64,000 nucleotides of DNA from Bradyrhizobium barranii subsp. apii. GTDB lineage: Bacteria; Pseudomonadota; Alphaproteobacteria; Rhizobiales; Xanthobacteraceae. The notes under the pieces were generated by a model, which was not told the origin of the DNA, did not search any database, and saw only the letters and a list, made by a program, of their open reading frames with translations. Positions 11,740 through 19,342 of the stretch are shown here, in pieces; positions within the stretch are counted from its first letter, which is position 1, and each line of letters opens with the position of its first letter. The translations under genes and the position numbers were made by a program. The DNA is taken from assembly GCF_011516635.5 (NCBI RefSeq), contig NZ_CP096255.1, positions 6,818,501 through 6,882,500 on the forward strand. The letters run 5' to 3'.

Positions 11740-11937
11740 ATGAAGCGCTTCCGATTCAAACCGGATAGAGTGCTTGGAGAGCGGCTCATCAAGGAAGCCA
11801 GACTAGCGCGAGAAAAGGCAGAACAATTGCAGGCGGCCCCAGAGCAAGAGGCTCTTTTGAAGAAGGCCCACGAATCCGATGTCGCCGCCCGCATTGAGGA
11901 ATGGTTGAAATCATCCGGCTTGCAGCCGCCGAAGTAA
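11740..11937 (+). CDS. Small conserved protein, paralogue 1 (65 residues)
   Basis: The product has a basic N-terminus (MKRFRFKPDR), a long predicted helix rich in Ala, Glu and Lys (LIKEARLAREKAEQLQ), and ends in EEWLKSSGLQPPK. Two further genes in the window, at 15018 and 19136, encode proteins of nearly the same length with the same ending (EW-(L/V)-x-S-x-GLQxPK) and a shared central LLKKA or LLRKA step. GGAGGAAGTC before the ATG is a strong ribosome binding site. The function is unknown, and there is no membrane segment or signal peptide. Confidence 0.7.
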   Translation: MKRFRFKPDRVLGERLIKEARLAREKAEQLQAAPEQEALLKKAHESDVAARIEEWLKSSGLQPPK

Positions 11938-11970
11938 GCCCGTCGCGTTGACTCCGCTGGTTCTCGAAAC

Positions 11971-11994
11971 AGCGGGCCAGCGGGCCAGCGGGCC
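11971..11994 (+). repeat. Three tandem 8-bp repeats
   Basis: The unit AGCGGGCC is repeated three times without interruption, ending directly at the ATG of the frameshifted small gene at 11995. Such a short repeat can vary in copy number by slippage and would change the leader spacing. Confidence 0.7.
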
Positions 11995-12163
11995 ATGCAA
12001 GATCATCTGGTTCAACTTGAGAAGCTGCGGAAGGACGCGGCGGAGTGCGCTCTCATCCGCGACCGACGCCGCTAAGCGCGAACTATTCGACCGCCTCGCA
12101 AGTCATCTTACAGTCCTGGCCGACCAAGTTGAAATGGCGATGCTCGAACGGAAGACCGGTTAA
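11995..12163 (+). pseudogene. Frameshifted small gene
   Basis: From the ATG at 11995 the frame encodes MQDHLVQLEKLRKDAAECAL and then meets TAA. In the next frame coding continues immediately as ATDAAKRELFDRLASHLTVL and ends at 12163 with LERKTG and a stop, directly before a terminator. A single-base change near 12050-12060 would restore one product of about 56 residues. The arrangement resembles the intact gene at 21975. It is a broken copy of a small helical protein of unknown function. Confidence 0.6.
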
Positions 12164-12190
12164 GGCCGCCTCAGTTGGCGGCTTCTTTGC
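12164..12190 (+). terminator. GGCCGCC/GGCGGC terminator hairpin
   Basis: GGCCGCC, TCAGTT and GGCGGC are followed by TTCTTT, one base after the stop of the frameshifted gene. It is the second member of the recurrent terminator family. Its complement encodes the EAAN end of a decayed minus-strand gene. Confidence 0.75.
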
Positions 12191-12467
12191 CAGCTTCCCG
12201 GCGAAGCTTTCGCAAAAGGATTTCGATGTAGCCTTCCAAGTCAGCCACGCTGTCAGCCGACAATCCCTCCGGGAAAAACGCGCAAGCTCGCCATTCATAG
12301 AACCACGGAAAAGAAGTGCCCTAATCCGCCTCTGCGCGTGTGAAACGATCTCGTCTCCTGCCCGTATCTATTGGGCTGGGGGATTTCAATGCCCAGTTCG
12401 ACGCAGCGCCGCCACGCATCCATTTGAGCTTGGTCGCGTTGTGCCGTTGAACCTTCTCGTCATCCAT
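12171..12467 (-). pseudogene. Decayed small gene, minus strand
   Basis: Two separate coding-like segments are visible on the minus strand. One, near 12330-12450, reads AQMDAWRRCVELGIEIPQ. The other, 12171-12320, reads SADSVADLEGYIEILLRKL and ends REAGKEAAN and stop. They lie in different frames, with stop codons between. The C-terminal EAAN matches the truncated gene at 7585. This looks like a single small gene broken by at least one frameshift. No function is known. Confidence 0.4.
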
Positions 12468-12557
12468 TCGGACTGATCAATATCCGGGATTTTGCTAATC
12501 CCTCTCGGGGCTGGAACGCCGCCGCCTGCGCTTCATTTCAAGCGGGCGGCGTTTTCA
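12440..12557 (+). ncRNA. Recurrent hairpin RNA-like unit, copy A
   Basis: The unit contains TTGAACCTT, then ATATCCGGGATTTTGC, CTCTCGGGGCTGGAA, and a final hairpin (GCCGCCTGCGCTT, loop, AAGCGGGCGGC) followed by GTTTTC. Copies B (15684) and C (19462) share all of these blocks. The final hairpin changes at paired positions between copies while keeping pairing. It could be a small RNA with its own terminator or a transcribed 3' element. No open frame accounts for it. Confidence 0.5.
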
Positions 12558-12623
12558 TTTCATTTGTGGCCTGATCTCCACTGAGCGGCGCCGATAGTTT
12601 CACACGACTGTCATGGCACGTTC

Positions 12624-14263
12624 CTAGCCCGCCCTATTCGTGAGAGCGCGGTATTTTGGTCCGACTGGTGCATCCGCACACCTCCGCTGACGAGGCGCAC
12701 AGGATTGCCTTCGGCTTTTCACCGCCTGACGACCGGTACTTTGCAACGCGCTTGAGGGATGGGTTGGGTGAACGCGGGCGGACGCCCCACCGGTCAAGGA
12801 CCGAGCGGCAGCAGCGCGCCGGGCAAGCTGCGGATCAGGTCGGCTTCGGGACATGCCGCGGCGAACGCAAGGCGAATGCGGCTCTTGGTCTCGACAACCC
12901 GGGCGGCGATTTTCAAGAGCCGAAGACGCAGCGTCGCGAACTCGGCAGTGGCCAATTCCCGGACTTTGGGAATGGCGTCGCGCACGGTCAGCATCAGCCA
13001 ATAAGCGGCGGTATGGAGAACGAGGCGGACTTGATTGGCGAGCGCCGAACGGCAACTGGTGCGATCGGAGGCGAGCTGCGTCTTATGCAGCTTGATCAGA
13101 TTCTCGGCTTGGCCGCGCGCGCAATACAGGCTGTCGTAGATCCACTCGGCCGAGCCGACATCGAGGCTGGTGACGACGAAGCGGATGTCGAGGCCGAGCA
13201 TCGTCGCCTCAATACGGGCGACGGTGCGCCGTTCGCGATCCCAGGACTTTGCCTTGTGGCGCGTCTCGGTATAGCCGCGCAGAACAGCTAGGTTCTCGAT
13301 GGCGCGTCGGGTGCGGATATCGTCGGCGACCTCGTCGACTTTTCTGGCGAGCGGCCTGGTACCGGACAGACCGAAGATGTAGTCGATGCCGTTGTTCTCG
13401 CACCACGTCATCGCCTCCGGCCGAGCATAGTGCCCGTCGCCACGGAACGTAATTCGCGTCTTGTGCCATCGCGTGCGGATGTGCCGCACCAGGCGGCGCA
13501 GATGGGCACGCACCTCGACCCCGCCAGGCGTCTTGCCGGGCCGCAGCACGACCGCCACGGGCCGGCTCTTCTCCGTGTCGTAGACGTGGATCGGCAGGAA
13601 GCAGCGTTCGTCATAATGAGCGTTGAACAGCGAGAGTTGCTGATGGCCGTGGACGACATCGCAGGTGTCGTCAATGTCGAGCGTGACGGATGCAGGCTCG
13701 CACGGATAGCTATCCATCCATGCATCGACCAGGGTGTAGGTCAGGCGGATCACGTCGCGCAGGCGGGGAGCATTCTCCAGCCGCGACAGCGTCGGTTGGG
13801 AACACAGATCGCGACCGCTGTCTGGTAGCCGTCCACAGGCCAGCTTGAATGCGGGATCGGACCGCAGATGATCGAGGTCATCGGCGTCCTCGTAGCCGCA
13901 GCAGATCGCGAACATGCGAGCGCGAAACATATCGACAAGGCTGTGCACGACCCGCGTCGGATCGCGCCGATCCGGGAACACCCGGGCCAAATTGTTGGCC
14001 AAACCGAGACGTCGCTCGGCCATCGCAAGAAGCATCACGCCCCCGTTCGAGGTCAGCCGACCGCCATCGAAGGCAGCTGTGACTTTCTTGGCGTGAACGG
14101 CTGGAAACGAGAAGGGTAGACTCGTATCATCGGTCATGGCGGGCGTGGCGCTCGCGGTGGAAGGTGATGGGGTTGGCTTCGCAACCGAATCCTACGCTTC
14201 ATCAGCGCTTTACACCACGCTCGCCAGCCTCTCAGGCGCCCTCTGACGAATAAGACGGGCTAG
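12624..14263 (-). mobile_element. IS1380 family element
   Basis: Imperfect inverted ends, CTAGCCCGCCCTATTCGT at the left and the complement of CTAGCCCGTCTTATTCGT at the right, frame a single transposase gene. I found no clear target-site duplication next to these ends, so the exact borders may be off by one or two bases, or the flanks have changed since insertion. Confidence 0.85.
12794..14137 (-). CDS. IS1380 family transposase
   Basis: The 447-residue protein has the IS1380 architecture: FDGGRLTSNGGVMLLAMAER near the N-terminus, DLCSQPTLSRLEN, the VTLDIDDTCDVVHGHQQLSL catalytic block, ITFRGDGHYARPEAMTWCE in the centre, and CARGQAENLIKLHK near the end. The length is normal and no stops or shifts interrupt it, so it may be active. 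Confidence 0.93.
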   Translation of the reverse strand: MTDDTSLPFSFPAVHAKKVTAAFDGGRLTSNGGVMLLAMAERRLGLANNLARVFPDRRDPTRVVHSLVDMFRARMFAICCGYEDADDLDHLRSDPAFKLACGRLPDSGRDLCSQPTLSRLENAPRLRDVIRLTYTLVDAWMDSYPCEPASVTLDIDDTCDVVHGHQQLSLFNAHYDERCFLPIHVYDTEKSRPVAVVLRPGKTPGGVEVRAHLRRLVRHIRTRWHKTRITFRGDGHYARPEAMTWCENNGIDYIFGLSGTRPLARKVDEVADDIRTRRAIENLAVLRGYTETRHKAKSWDRERRTVARIEATMLGLDIRFVVTSLDVGSAEWIYDSLYCARGQAENLIKLHKTQLASDRTSCRSALANQVRLVLHTAAYWLMLTVRDAIPKVRELATAEFATLRLRLLKIAARVVETKSRIRLAFAAACPEADLIRSLPGALLPLGP

Positions 14264-14325
14264 CATTGTCATGCGACGGGGGTCCGGCGCGCGGCTCTCC
14301 GTCCAACCTCGGCCTAGACCACCAG

Positions 14326-14475
14326 ATGGGCGGAGAGCTCGCCGACCTCCTGAACCATGGCGGCACGCCCGGGTTAGCTCGGCATGTGTCGCATCTGGTA
14401 TTTTTCGCCTTCCTCGCCGTGACCGGGATCGGCTTCGTATTTCTGGTCACGATAACCCGCTTTGTGGGCGGATGA
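14326..14475 (+). CDS. Small membrane protein (49 residues)
   Basis: The product begins MGGELADLLNHGG and has one strongly hydrophobic stretch (LVFFAFLAVTGIGFVFLV, about residues 24-41) before the end TRFVGG. It starts about 60 bp beyond the IS1380 right end. A perfect hairpin (14481-14500) follows five bases after the stop. Upstream in-frame ATG codons exist, and this start was chosen because it leaves the compact membrane protein. It shares the tiny membrane gene plus hairpin layout with 7491-7577. The function is unknown. Confidence 0.5.
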   Translation: MGGELADLLNHGGTPGLARHVSHLVFFAFLAVTGIGFVFLVTITRFVGG

Positions 14476-14480
14476 AGCAA

Positions 14481-14500
14481 GGCCGCCTCAGTAGGCGGCC
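14481..14500 (+). terminator. GGCCGCCT/AGGCGGCC hairpin
   Basis: A perfect 8-bp stem with a CAGT loop sits directly after the small membrane protein gene. There is no T-run after it, so termination may be weak, but it belongs to the recurrent hairpin family of this region. Confidence 0.6.
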
Positions 14501-15000
14501 TGACGGGAACGGCTCTCGACCAAGGGATTGAGATTCCGGTCTGTGGCGCGACACTCTCGCGCCATCCACCCGGAACGGTCCATCGTACAATGCGCGCGTT
14601 GGCGATGGGCCGGGTCTCGTGAGGCCGCCTCGGTTGGCGGCCTCTTTCGTTTCGTGAAGTCTTCCTTCCGCCAAGGAAGCCCCTCCGTACCGACTGGTTG
14701 ATCCCGATAGATCATCTTGAAGATGCTCGCCGGATCCATGCCGCGCCCGTTCTTTCTGCTTTGGCGACACGCCCAGCTCAATAACATGGCGCTTAGTTGC
14801 GGCGGAGCGTGCTGTCCGCATTTGAGCCGTTGTGTCCCAAGTTGAATTCGTCAGTGTCCTAATTCGTAAAAGTTCCGAATGGCGGGACAAATTGAGGACT
14901 CGCTAATCCCCTGATCCGAGCGCACACTTTCACCATCACCGCCCGGATCGTGGCTACCATCGGTGACGAGAACGCTCCATCACAGCGCTCCCGCCCCCTC
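14501..15000. other. Gene-poor stretch with one orphan terminator
   Basis: No convincing gene is visible here. A recurrent GGCCGCC/GGCGGCC hairpin with TCTTT is at 14621-14649 without an obvious gene in front. At 14830-14870 there are GTGTCCCAAGTTG and GTGTCCTAATTCG segments that resemble half of the palindromes at 18959 and 19623, upstream of the small protein gene at 15018. Confidence 0.5.
14621..14649 (+). terminator. GGCCGCC/GGCGGCC terminator hairpin
   Basis: GGCCGCC (14623-14629) and GGCGGCC (14636-14642) with a TCGGTT loop are followed by TCTTTCG. It is a member of the recurrent family. No intact gene ends in front of it, so it may be the remnant of a lost cassette. Confidence 0.65.
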
Positions 15001-15017
15001 GAACAGGGAGCAGCGCC

Positions 15018-15218
15018 TTGCAAAGACGGCAACGCATCAGACAATCCGTATCTCTTCAGGACAGGCTGCGGGTCTTCGCTGACGATATCCGCACCCGGGC
15101 GGCAGAGCTTTCGCCAGGCGTTCTGAAGGATGATATGCTGAGGAAAGCCCGTCAGGCTGACACTGCATGTCACCTCGAAGAGTGGGTCAATTCCTCGGGT
15201 TTGCAGGCACCGAAGTAA
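15018..15218 (+). CDS. Small conserved protein, paralogue 2 (66 residues)
   Basis: This protein aligns over its whole length with those at 11740 and 19136: a basic N-terminus, SVSLQDRL, a helical middle, LRKARQADT, and the ending EEWVNSSGLQAPK. The start appears to be TTG at 15018 preceded by GGGAG, since no ATG is available. It is followed after 11 bases by a DUF6894-type gene, and the pair probably forms an operon closed by the terminator at 15477. The function is unknown. Confidence 0.6.
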   Translation: MQRRQRIRQSVSLQDRLRVFADDIRTRAAELSPGVLKDDMLRKARQADTACHLEEWVNSSGLQAPK

Positions 15219-15229
15219 GCTGAGCATCA

Positions 15230-15472
15230 ATGGCTCAGTATTTTTTCGACCTCAGGTCGGATGGCATCTTCTCGCAGGACAAAGATGGCGTCGAACTGCT
15301 GGACGCCGAGGCGGCACACGATATGGCGCTCGGCGCACTTGTCGATGCCGCCCGCGATGCGGTCATGGAAGGTTCGACGGGCCAGCATTTCGCGGTGGAA
15401 GTTCGTAACGGAACTGGCCGTGTTCTCGAAGTCACCGCCATTTTCAATTCCAGGATTTTCAGCAAGCAATGA
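15230..15472 (+). CDS. DUF6894-type small protein
   Basis: The 80-residue product begins MAQYFFDLRSDGIFSQDKDG and continues with GVELLDAEAA and GRVLEVTAIF. The YFFD-LRxDG start, Asp-Gly turn and closing V-x-(V/I) strand fit the DUF6894 group of small proteins frequent in rhizobia, whose function is not known. Two more members are in this window, at 22417 and 25767. It starts 11 bases after the paralogue 2 gene and ends just before a terminator. Confidence 0.75.
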   Translation: MAQYFFDLRSDGIFSQDKDGVELLDAEAAHDMALGALVDAARDAVMEGSTGQHFAVEVRNGTGRVLEVTAIFNSRIFSKQ

Positions 15473-15476
15473 TAAC

Positions 15477-15500
15477 GCCGCCTCAGTGGCGGCCTCTTTC
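15477..15500 (+). terminator. GCCGCC/GGCGGC terminator hairpin
   Basis: GCCGCC, loop TCAGT and GGCGGC are followed by CTCTTTC, four bases after the stop of the DUF6894-type gene. It is a member of the recurrent terminator family. Confidence 0.75.
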
Positions 15501-15683
15501 ACTTGAAGACGTCGTCTTCGCAATCAGCCGAAAGCTCGCGTCAAAGGCCGATAATCTGGCTAGACAGGCGAATAGTCCTTCGGCAATCCCGTAACAAGTA
15601 CTGCCCCCACGACGTTCTTTCTTCGAGACAATACTGATTCTCAGAAATTCGCGGTACGTGGTGGCCCGGTCCCCGCTGCGGCG

Positions 15684-15793
15684 TCCCGCAACGTGACATA
15701 AAACCTTGGCACAGGTTGTGCACACTCATCGTCACCGGGGTTTTGCATCCACCTCTCCGGGGCTGGAAAGCCGCCGCCCGCGCGATATTTAAG
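15684..15793 (+). ncRNA. Recurrent hairpin RNA-like unit, copy B, left part
   Basis: AAAACCTTGGCAC, an inverted repeat GCACA-GGT-TGTGC (15709-15721), CGGGGTTTTGCA, CTCCGGGGCTGGAAAG and the start of the GC-rich hairpin match copy C. An IS66 element interrupts it inside the hairpin loop; the rest is at 18909-18935. The inverted repeat is GCACG-GGA-CGTGC in copy C, so one base pair differs while pairing is preserved. Confidence 0.5.
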
Positions 15794-15834
15794 GTAAGCG
15801 TAGCTCTGCGGCCCTTTTGAATGGCGCTTGACGC

Positions 15835-16437
15835 CTATTTTGTTCGCGTGGCGCGTCGCCGCGGCTTCCTTGTGTCGGACAACGCGTTGACGGCGGCTTC
15901 GAGTGCCTTCCGGTCGACGACGTTGGGATCGAACCGCTCCGGGCCCCAGAGGCGCATGTGTCCGTGCTCGGGATGGGCGGGGTCGCTGATGGCGGCGAGG
16001 TATTCGGCATAGCCTGGCGCACCGCCGACGTCTTCCGGAGGACAACGACCGGCGGCCTCGAGCAGGAAGGGAAGCCCCTCCGTCGTGGTGTTCTCGAACC
16101 ATTTTTCGAGCTTGATCACATGGTCCCAGCTGTCGCCGAAGTCATAGAGATAGTGGATCGTCTTGGCGCCGGTCTCGCGAACGATATCGCACAGCCGCGC
16201 TTTGCGGGCATCCATGGGCTGGTGACCGTAATCATTGTCGGGGTCGGGAATCCCCCAATGTGCCTCACCAGCAAAGAACTCGAAGAGGTGACTGTTCGTC
16301 CAGCCGAATGCCTCCTGAAGCGTCAGATGCAGCCGATCAAGGCGCAGGGTGACGGGTACGACAAGGCGACGCATCACCTCCGGCTTCACATCCTTGAGGG
16401 TCACCTTGATCCGGACCGCGGTCGTGTTCAGGCTCAT
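15835..16437 (-). CDS. pRiA4b ORF-3-like protein, IS66 passenger
   Basis: This 200-residue product begins MSLNTTAVRIKVTLKDVKPE and has the LRLDRLHLTLQEAFGWTNSH, HWGIPDPD and YLYDFGDSWDHVIKLE blocks typical of the plasmid pRiA4b ORF-3 family (IS1096 TnpR-like proteins). Members are often found inside or next to transposable elements. Their role is not settled. The start codon overlaps the last bases of tnpC by 4 bp (ATGA), showing translational coupling and membership of the element's operon. Confidence 0.8.
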   Translation of the reverse strand: MSLNTTAVRIKVTLKDVKPEVMRRLVVPVTLRLDRLHLTLQEAFGWTNSHLFEFFAGEAHWGIPDPDNDYGHQPMDARKARLCDIVRETGAKTIHYLYDFGDSWDHVIKLEKWFENTTTEGLPFLLEAAGRCPPEDVGGAPGYAEYLAAISDPAHPEHGHMRLWGPERFDPNVVDRKALEAAVNALSDTRKPRRRATRTK

Positions 16438-17999
16438 GCCGCCAGCCTCGGATCGCGTGTATGCATCGTATAGGTCGACGCCCAGGGAAGCAGTTCGTCC
16501 AGTCGCGCTGCAGGCCAACCATTGACGAGCTTGGCGAGAACGTCAGCGAGCCAGTGCTCGGCACTGAAGCCATTGAGCTTACAGGTCTCAATGAGCGAAG
16601 CCAGCAATGCCCAATTCCCGGCGCCTTCGTCGCAACCGGCAAAAAGAGAGTTCTTGGCGTTGAGCTTGATCGGTCGCATCGCACGCTCGACAGCATTCGT
16701 GTCCATTTCGATGCGCCCATCATCAAGATAGAGCGTCAGGCCGTCCCAATGACGTAGTGCATAGCGCAAAGCCTTCGCCGTGTCGCTCTTCTGCGCAAGG
16801 TGATCGAGCTTGGCCTCAAACCACTGCTTCAAGGCTGCAACCAGAGGCCGGGTATGCGCTTGTCGGCCAGCACGGCGCTCGTCCGCAGATCGGCCGCGGA
16901 GGGCCTTCTCGACCGCGTAAAGCTGGGCGATGCGCTCAAGAGCCTCGCGGGCAACCGGAGCTGGCGCAGGCGCAGCCTCCCGCTCGATCTTCACAAACTG
17001 GCGCCGCAGATGCGACCAGCAGAAGGCGAGCGTCCCGGACAGGGCGTCCGCACGCGTCTCTCGGGTCATGGTCTTGTAAGCCTGATAGCCGTCGCAGTGG
17101 ATGATGCCGCGATAGCCCTCCAGCAGCCGCAAGCCATGAACGGCGCCGCGGCCCGGTGCATAGGCATAGACTACCCCAGGCGGATCAGGTCCGGCCCAAG
17201 GCCTGTCATCGCGTGACAGCGCCCAGAAGTAGCCGGTTTTTGTTCTGCCGCGCCCCGGATCCAGCACCGGCGCCGGGGTCTCATCGACACAGAGCTTCGA
17301 GGAGGCGAGCAGAAGCTGGCGCAGACGATGCCACACGGGCTTCAATTCCTGGGCGGCATAGCCGACCCAGAAGGCGAGCGTGGAACGATCCAGCGCTATT
17401 CCGTGCGTCGCCAGCATCTGCGCCTGGCGGTAAAGCGGCAAATGCCAGTGATACTTGGCATCGATCACATGCGCGACCAGCCGCTCGGTGGGCAATCCTC
17501 CCCTGATCAATCGCTCGGGAGCCGCGTGCTGCAGGACGACGCCATGACAGGCGCGGCAGGCCAGCTTGGGACGGCGGGTGATGATGACGCGATACTGCGC
17601 CGGAACGACGTCGAGCCTCTGGCTCTCATCCTGACCAATCTCGAAGAGGTTGCCCTTACAAGACGGGCAGCAGCTCTCGGCCGGCATCATAGTCTCGATG
17701 ACGCGCGGCAAATGCTCCGGCAGCTGACCACGGTTGGCTCTGCGCGCGGCAGCTCTCTTCTCGCCTGTTTTGGGATTGGCACGATTCTCGGCGGCTTCGA
17801 GAGCCGCAACGGCCTGATCGATATCCTCCAGAACAAGCTGCAGCTGATCAGCGTCCAGCTTTTCCGAGGACCGACCGAACTGCGCATCTTTCGCAAGCTT
17901 GAGCAACCGCTCGAGCCGGGCGCAGCGATCCAGCAGAGCCGCGGCAAAGGCACGCAACTCGGCTGGATCGCTCGGTAGCTCATCAGGCAAATCACTCAT
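16434..17999 (-). CDS. tnpC: IS66 transposase TnpC
   Basis: The 521-residue protein is the main transposase. It starts with a leucine-rich coiled segment (ALLDRCARLERLLKLAKDAQ), then a zinc-binding region with CCPSCKGNLFE and LACRACHG, and the DDE domain with LCVDETPAPVLDPGRGRTKT, IIHCDGYQAYK and the C-terminal MDTNAVERAMRPIKLNAKNS containing the final Glu. Length and domain order are normal. It follows tnpB by 51 bp. Confidence 0.94.
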   Translation of the reverse strand: MSDLPDELPSDPAELRAFAAALLDRCARLERLLKLAKDAQFGRSSEKLDADQLQLVLEDIDQAVAALEAAENRANPKTGEKRAAARRANRGQLPEHLPRVIETMMPAESCCPSCKGNLFEIGQDESQRLDVVPAQYRVIITRRPKLACRACHGVVLQHAAPERLIRGGLPTERLVAHVIDAKYHWHLPLYRQAQMLATHGIALDRSTLAFWVGYAAQELKPVWHRLRQLLLASSKLCVDETPAPVLDPGRGRTKTGYFWALSRDDRPWAGPDPPGVVYAYAPGRGAVHGLRLLEGYRGIIHCDGYQAYKTMTRETRADALSGTLAFCWSHLRRQFVKIEREAAPAPAPVAREALERIAQLYAVEKALRGRSADERRAGRQAHTRPLVAALKQWFEAKLDHLAQKSDTAKALRYALRHWDGLTLYLDDGRIEMDTNAVERAMRPIKLNAKNSLFAGCDEGAGNWALLASLIETCKLNGFSAEHWLADVLAKLVNGWPAARLDELLPWASTYTMHTRDPRLAA

Positions 18000-18050
18000 T
18001 GGCCCGAGCTTGCCATGCTTCGCGTCACGATGCAGCGATGATTTGCATTT

Positions 18051-18404
18051 TTACGCAAGCGCTTTCGGCTGCGGGATCCGAGGCGCGTGCATGCGCGTCC
18101 AATCCATGCCGGCCAGCAGTGCTGACAGCTGGGCCCCATTCATCCGCATCACACCGGCCACGATGGGTGGCCATTTGAAGCCGCTGCCATCGAGCCGCTT
18201 CCAGTACATCACAAGGCCGCTGCCATCCCAGACGACGATCTTCACCCGATCGGCGCGCTTCGCACGGAACACCACCGCCACGCCCTTCATCGGGTCATGG
18301 CCCAGCGTATCCTTCGCCAGCAGCGCCAAGCCCTCTGCACCCTTCCTGAAGTCCACAGGTTGCGTCGCCACGTAGATCATGAGGCTCGCCGGCATCGTCA
18401 GCAT
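18051..18404 (-). CDS. tnpB: IS66 accessory protein TnpB
   Basis: This 117-residue protein contains VATQPVDFRKGAEGLALL, VVFRAKRADRVKIVVWDGSG and YWKRLDGSGFKWP, the signature of IS66 Orf2 proteins, which are needed for transposition but have no defined catalytic role. Its first codons overlap the end of tnpA by 7 bp, as usual in IS66 operons. Confidence 0.94.
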   Translation of the reverse strand: MLTMPASLMIYVATQPVDFRKGAEGLALLAKDTLGHDPMKGVAVVFRAKRADRVKIVVWDGSGLVMYWKRLDGSGFKWPPIVAGVMRMNGAQLSALLAGMDWTRMHAPRIPQPKALA

Positions 18405-18820
18405 GAACGTGTCCGTCGCAGCGCAATGAACACATCGCTCAACGCAGCAAGGCCAGGCGCCCCGCGCACCTCCACGCGCGCGCCCTGGAACTCAACCGTA
18501 ACAATGGCTGCTTCCGGCGAACCGGAGGGCTCTGCGGCCGCAGGCAACGCTAATTCCGACACCACCGGCACGAACGACAGCGTGTCCGCCGACGCCGGCA
18601 ATACCAACTGGCCCAAACGCGCCCGGCGCCGCCAATCATGCACCTGCTGGGGCCGGCAGCCATGGCGACGAGCGACGTCTGTTACAACCGCCCCCGGTTC
18701 GAGGCTTTCCGCCGCAATCTGCGCCTTCAAATCATCCGGCCAGCGCTTTCGACCTGCGCCAGCGAACACTTCAATACGCGGTGACAACGGTCGTCTTATG
18801 TCGTCAGAATGGTCGTCCAT
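18398..18820 (-). CDS. tnpA: IS66 accessory protein TnpA
   Basis: The 140-residue product has the helix-turn-helix of IS66 Orf1 proteins (RKRWPDDLKAQIAAESLEPG followed by VTDVARRHGCRPQQVHDWRR). The ATG at 18820 (MDDHSDDIRR) was preferred over an upstream ATG at 18877 because it fits the family length and precedes the conserved region. It is the first gene of the element and probably binds its ends. Confidence 0.88.
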   Translation of the reverse strand: MDDHSDDIRRPLSPRIEVFAGAGRKRWPDDLKAQIAAESLEPGAVVTDVARRHGCRPQQVHDWRRRARLGQLVLPASADTLSFVPVVSELALPAAAEPSGSPEAAIVTVEFQGARVEVRGAPGLAALSDVFIALRRTRSC

Positions 18821-18908
18821 TGTGAGCACCCTTCCAGAAGATGACTCTTCTAACGGTGCTCTCAAGACTCCGCACAAACAATCAGACGGGCCTCGGCGCT
18901 ACGCTTAC

Positions 18909-18935
18909 TATTTAAGCGGGCGGCGTTTTTATTGA
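18909..18935 (+). ncRNA. Recurrent hairpin RNA-like unit, copy B, right part
   Basis: TATTTAAGCGGGCGGCGTTT completes the hairpin that starts at 15774-15783 (GCCGCCCGCGC), with GTTTTTA as terminator tail. The first eight bases are the IS66 target duplication. Joined to 15684-15793, it restores a unit parallel to copies A and C. Confidence 0.5.
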
Positions 18936-18939
18936 TGTC

Positions 18940-19040
18940 CTAATCCGACAGTCCCGTTGTCCTAATTAGGACAGCGCTGGGATTTTGGTGCTGGGCCAAC
19001 CTCCTGGTCCAAAGCGAACTTCGAAGCGGCTTGATTTTGA
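18940..19040 (+). repeat. GTCC palindrome and TGGCC-like block, copy 3
   Basis: A perfect 14-bp palindrome, GTCCTAATTAGGAC (18959-18972), followed by AGCGCTGGG, corresponds to GTCCCAATTGGGAC plus AGCACCCGGG at 19623-19646. Downstream are looser TGGGCC and TGGTCC units and GGCTTGATTTTGAAA. The block lies 100-190 bases upstream of the paralogue 3 gene. Confidence 0.55.
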
Positions 19041-19135
19041 AAAGTTCACTTTGGAACTGAAGGTGGCTCGTCTGCATATTAAGTTCACTTGAACTCAAAC
19101 CCTGCGGTTAGGACCCGTAAAGACGAGGTTGTGTC

Positions 19136-19342
19136 ATGAAGCAGCGCCGTCGTTTCACGCAGACCGTGTCACTGGAAGAACGACTTGCCGGAGAAGCGAA
19201 ACGCCTCCGCGAACAAGCTAAAGCCCTCCCTCACGGTCCTCAACGAGAGGACCTCCTCCGCAAAGCCAGACAGGCTGAGACCGGCTCGCACATGAGCGAG
19301 TGGCTGAGATCGCCGGGGCTTCAACCGCCCAAGCCAGCCTAG
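19136..19342 (+). CDS. Small conserved protein, paralogue 3 (68 residues)
   Basis: The product begins MKQRRRFTQTVSLEERLAGE, continues with LLRKARQAET and ends SEWLRSPGLQPPKPA. It shares the complete layout of the proteins encoded at 11740 and 15018: basic start, charged helix, LRKA(R/H) step, and EW(L/V)..S.GLQ.PK ending. It begins with ATG behind GACGAGGTTGTGTC. An RNA-like unit (copy C) follows about 120 bases downstream. The function is unknown. Confidence 0.7.
   Translation: MKQRRRFTQTVSLEERLAGEAKRLREQAKALPHGPQREDLLRKARQAETGSHMSEWLRSPGLQPPKPA

Larger units (their letters stand above)
15794..18908 (-). mobile_element. IS66 family element with passenger gene
   Basis: The ends are GTAAGCGTAGC (15794) and the complementary GCTACGCTTAC (ending 18908), typical of IS66. 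An exact 8-bp target duplication, TATTTAAG, lies at 15786-15793 and 18909-18916. On the minus strand it carries tnpA, tnpB, tnpC and then an extra gene of the pRiA4b ORF-3 type. All four frames are open. It inserted in the loop of RNA-like unit B. Confidence 0.95.

Noticed and set aside
12619..14268. Target-site duplication of the IS1380 element
   Set aside because: CGTTC on the left and CATTG on the right do not match; no direct repeat of 4-5 bases is convincing.
15707..15722. Sigma-54 promoter-like TGGCAC-N-GC pattern, also at 19475-19490
   Set aside because: The GG and GC spacing fits -24/-12, but the sequence is an inverted repeat that changes at paired positions between copies and no gene starts downstream, so an RNA stem is a better explanation.
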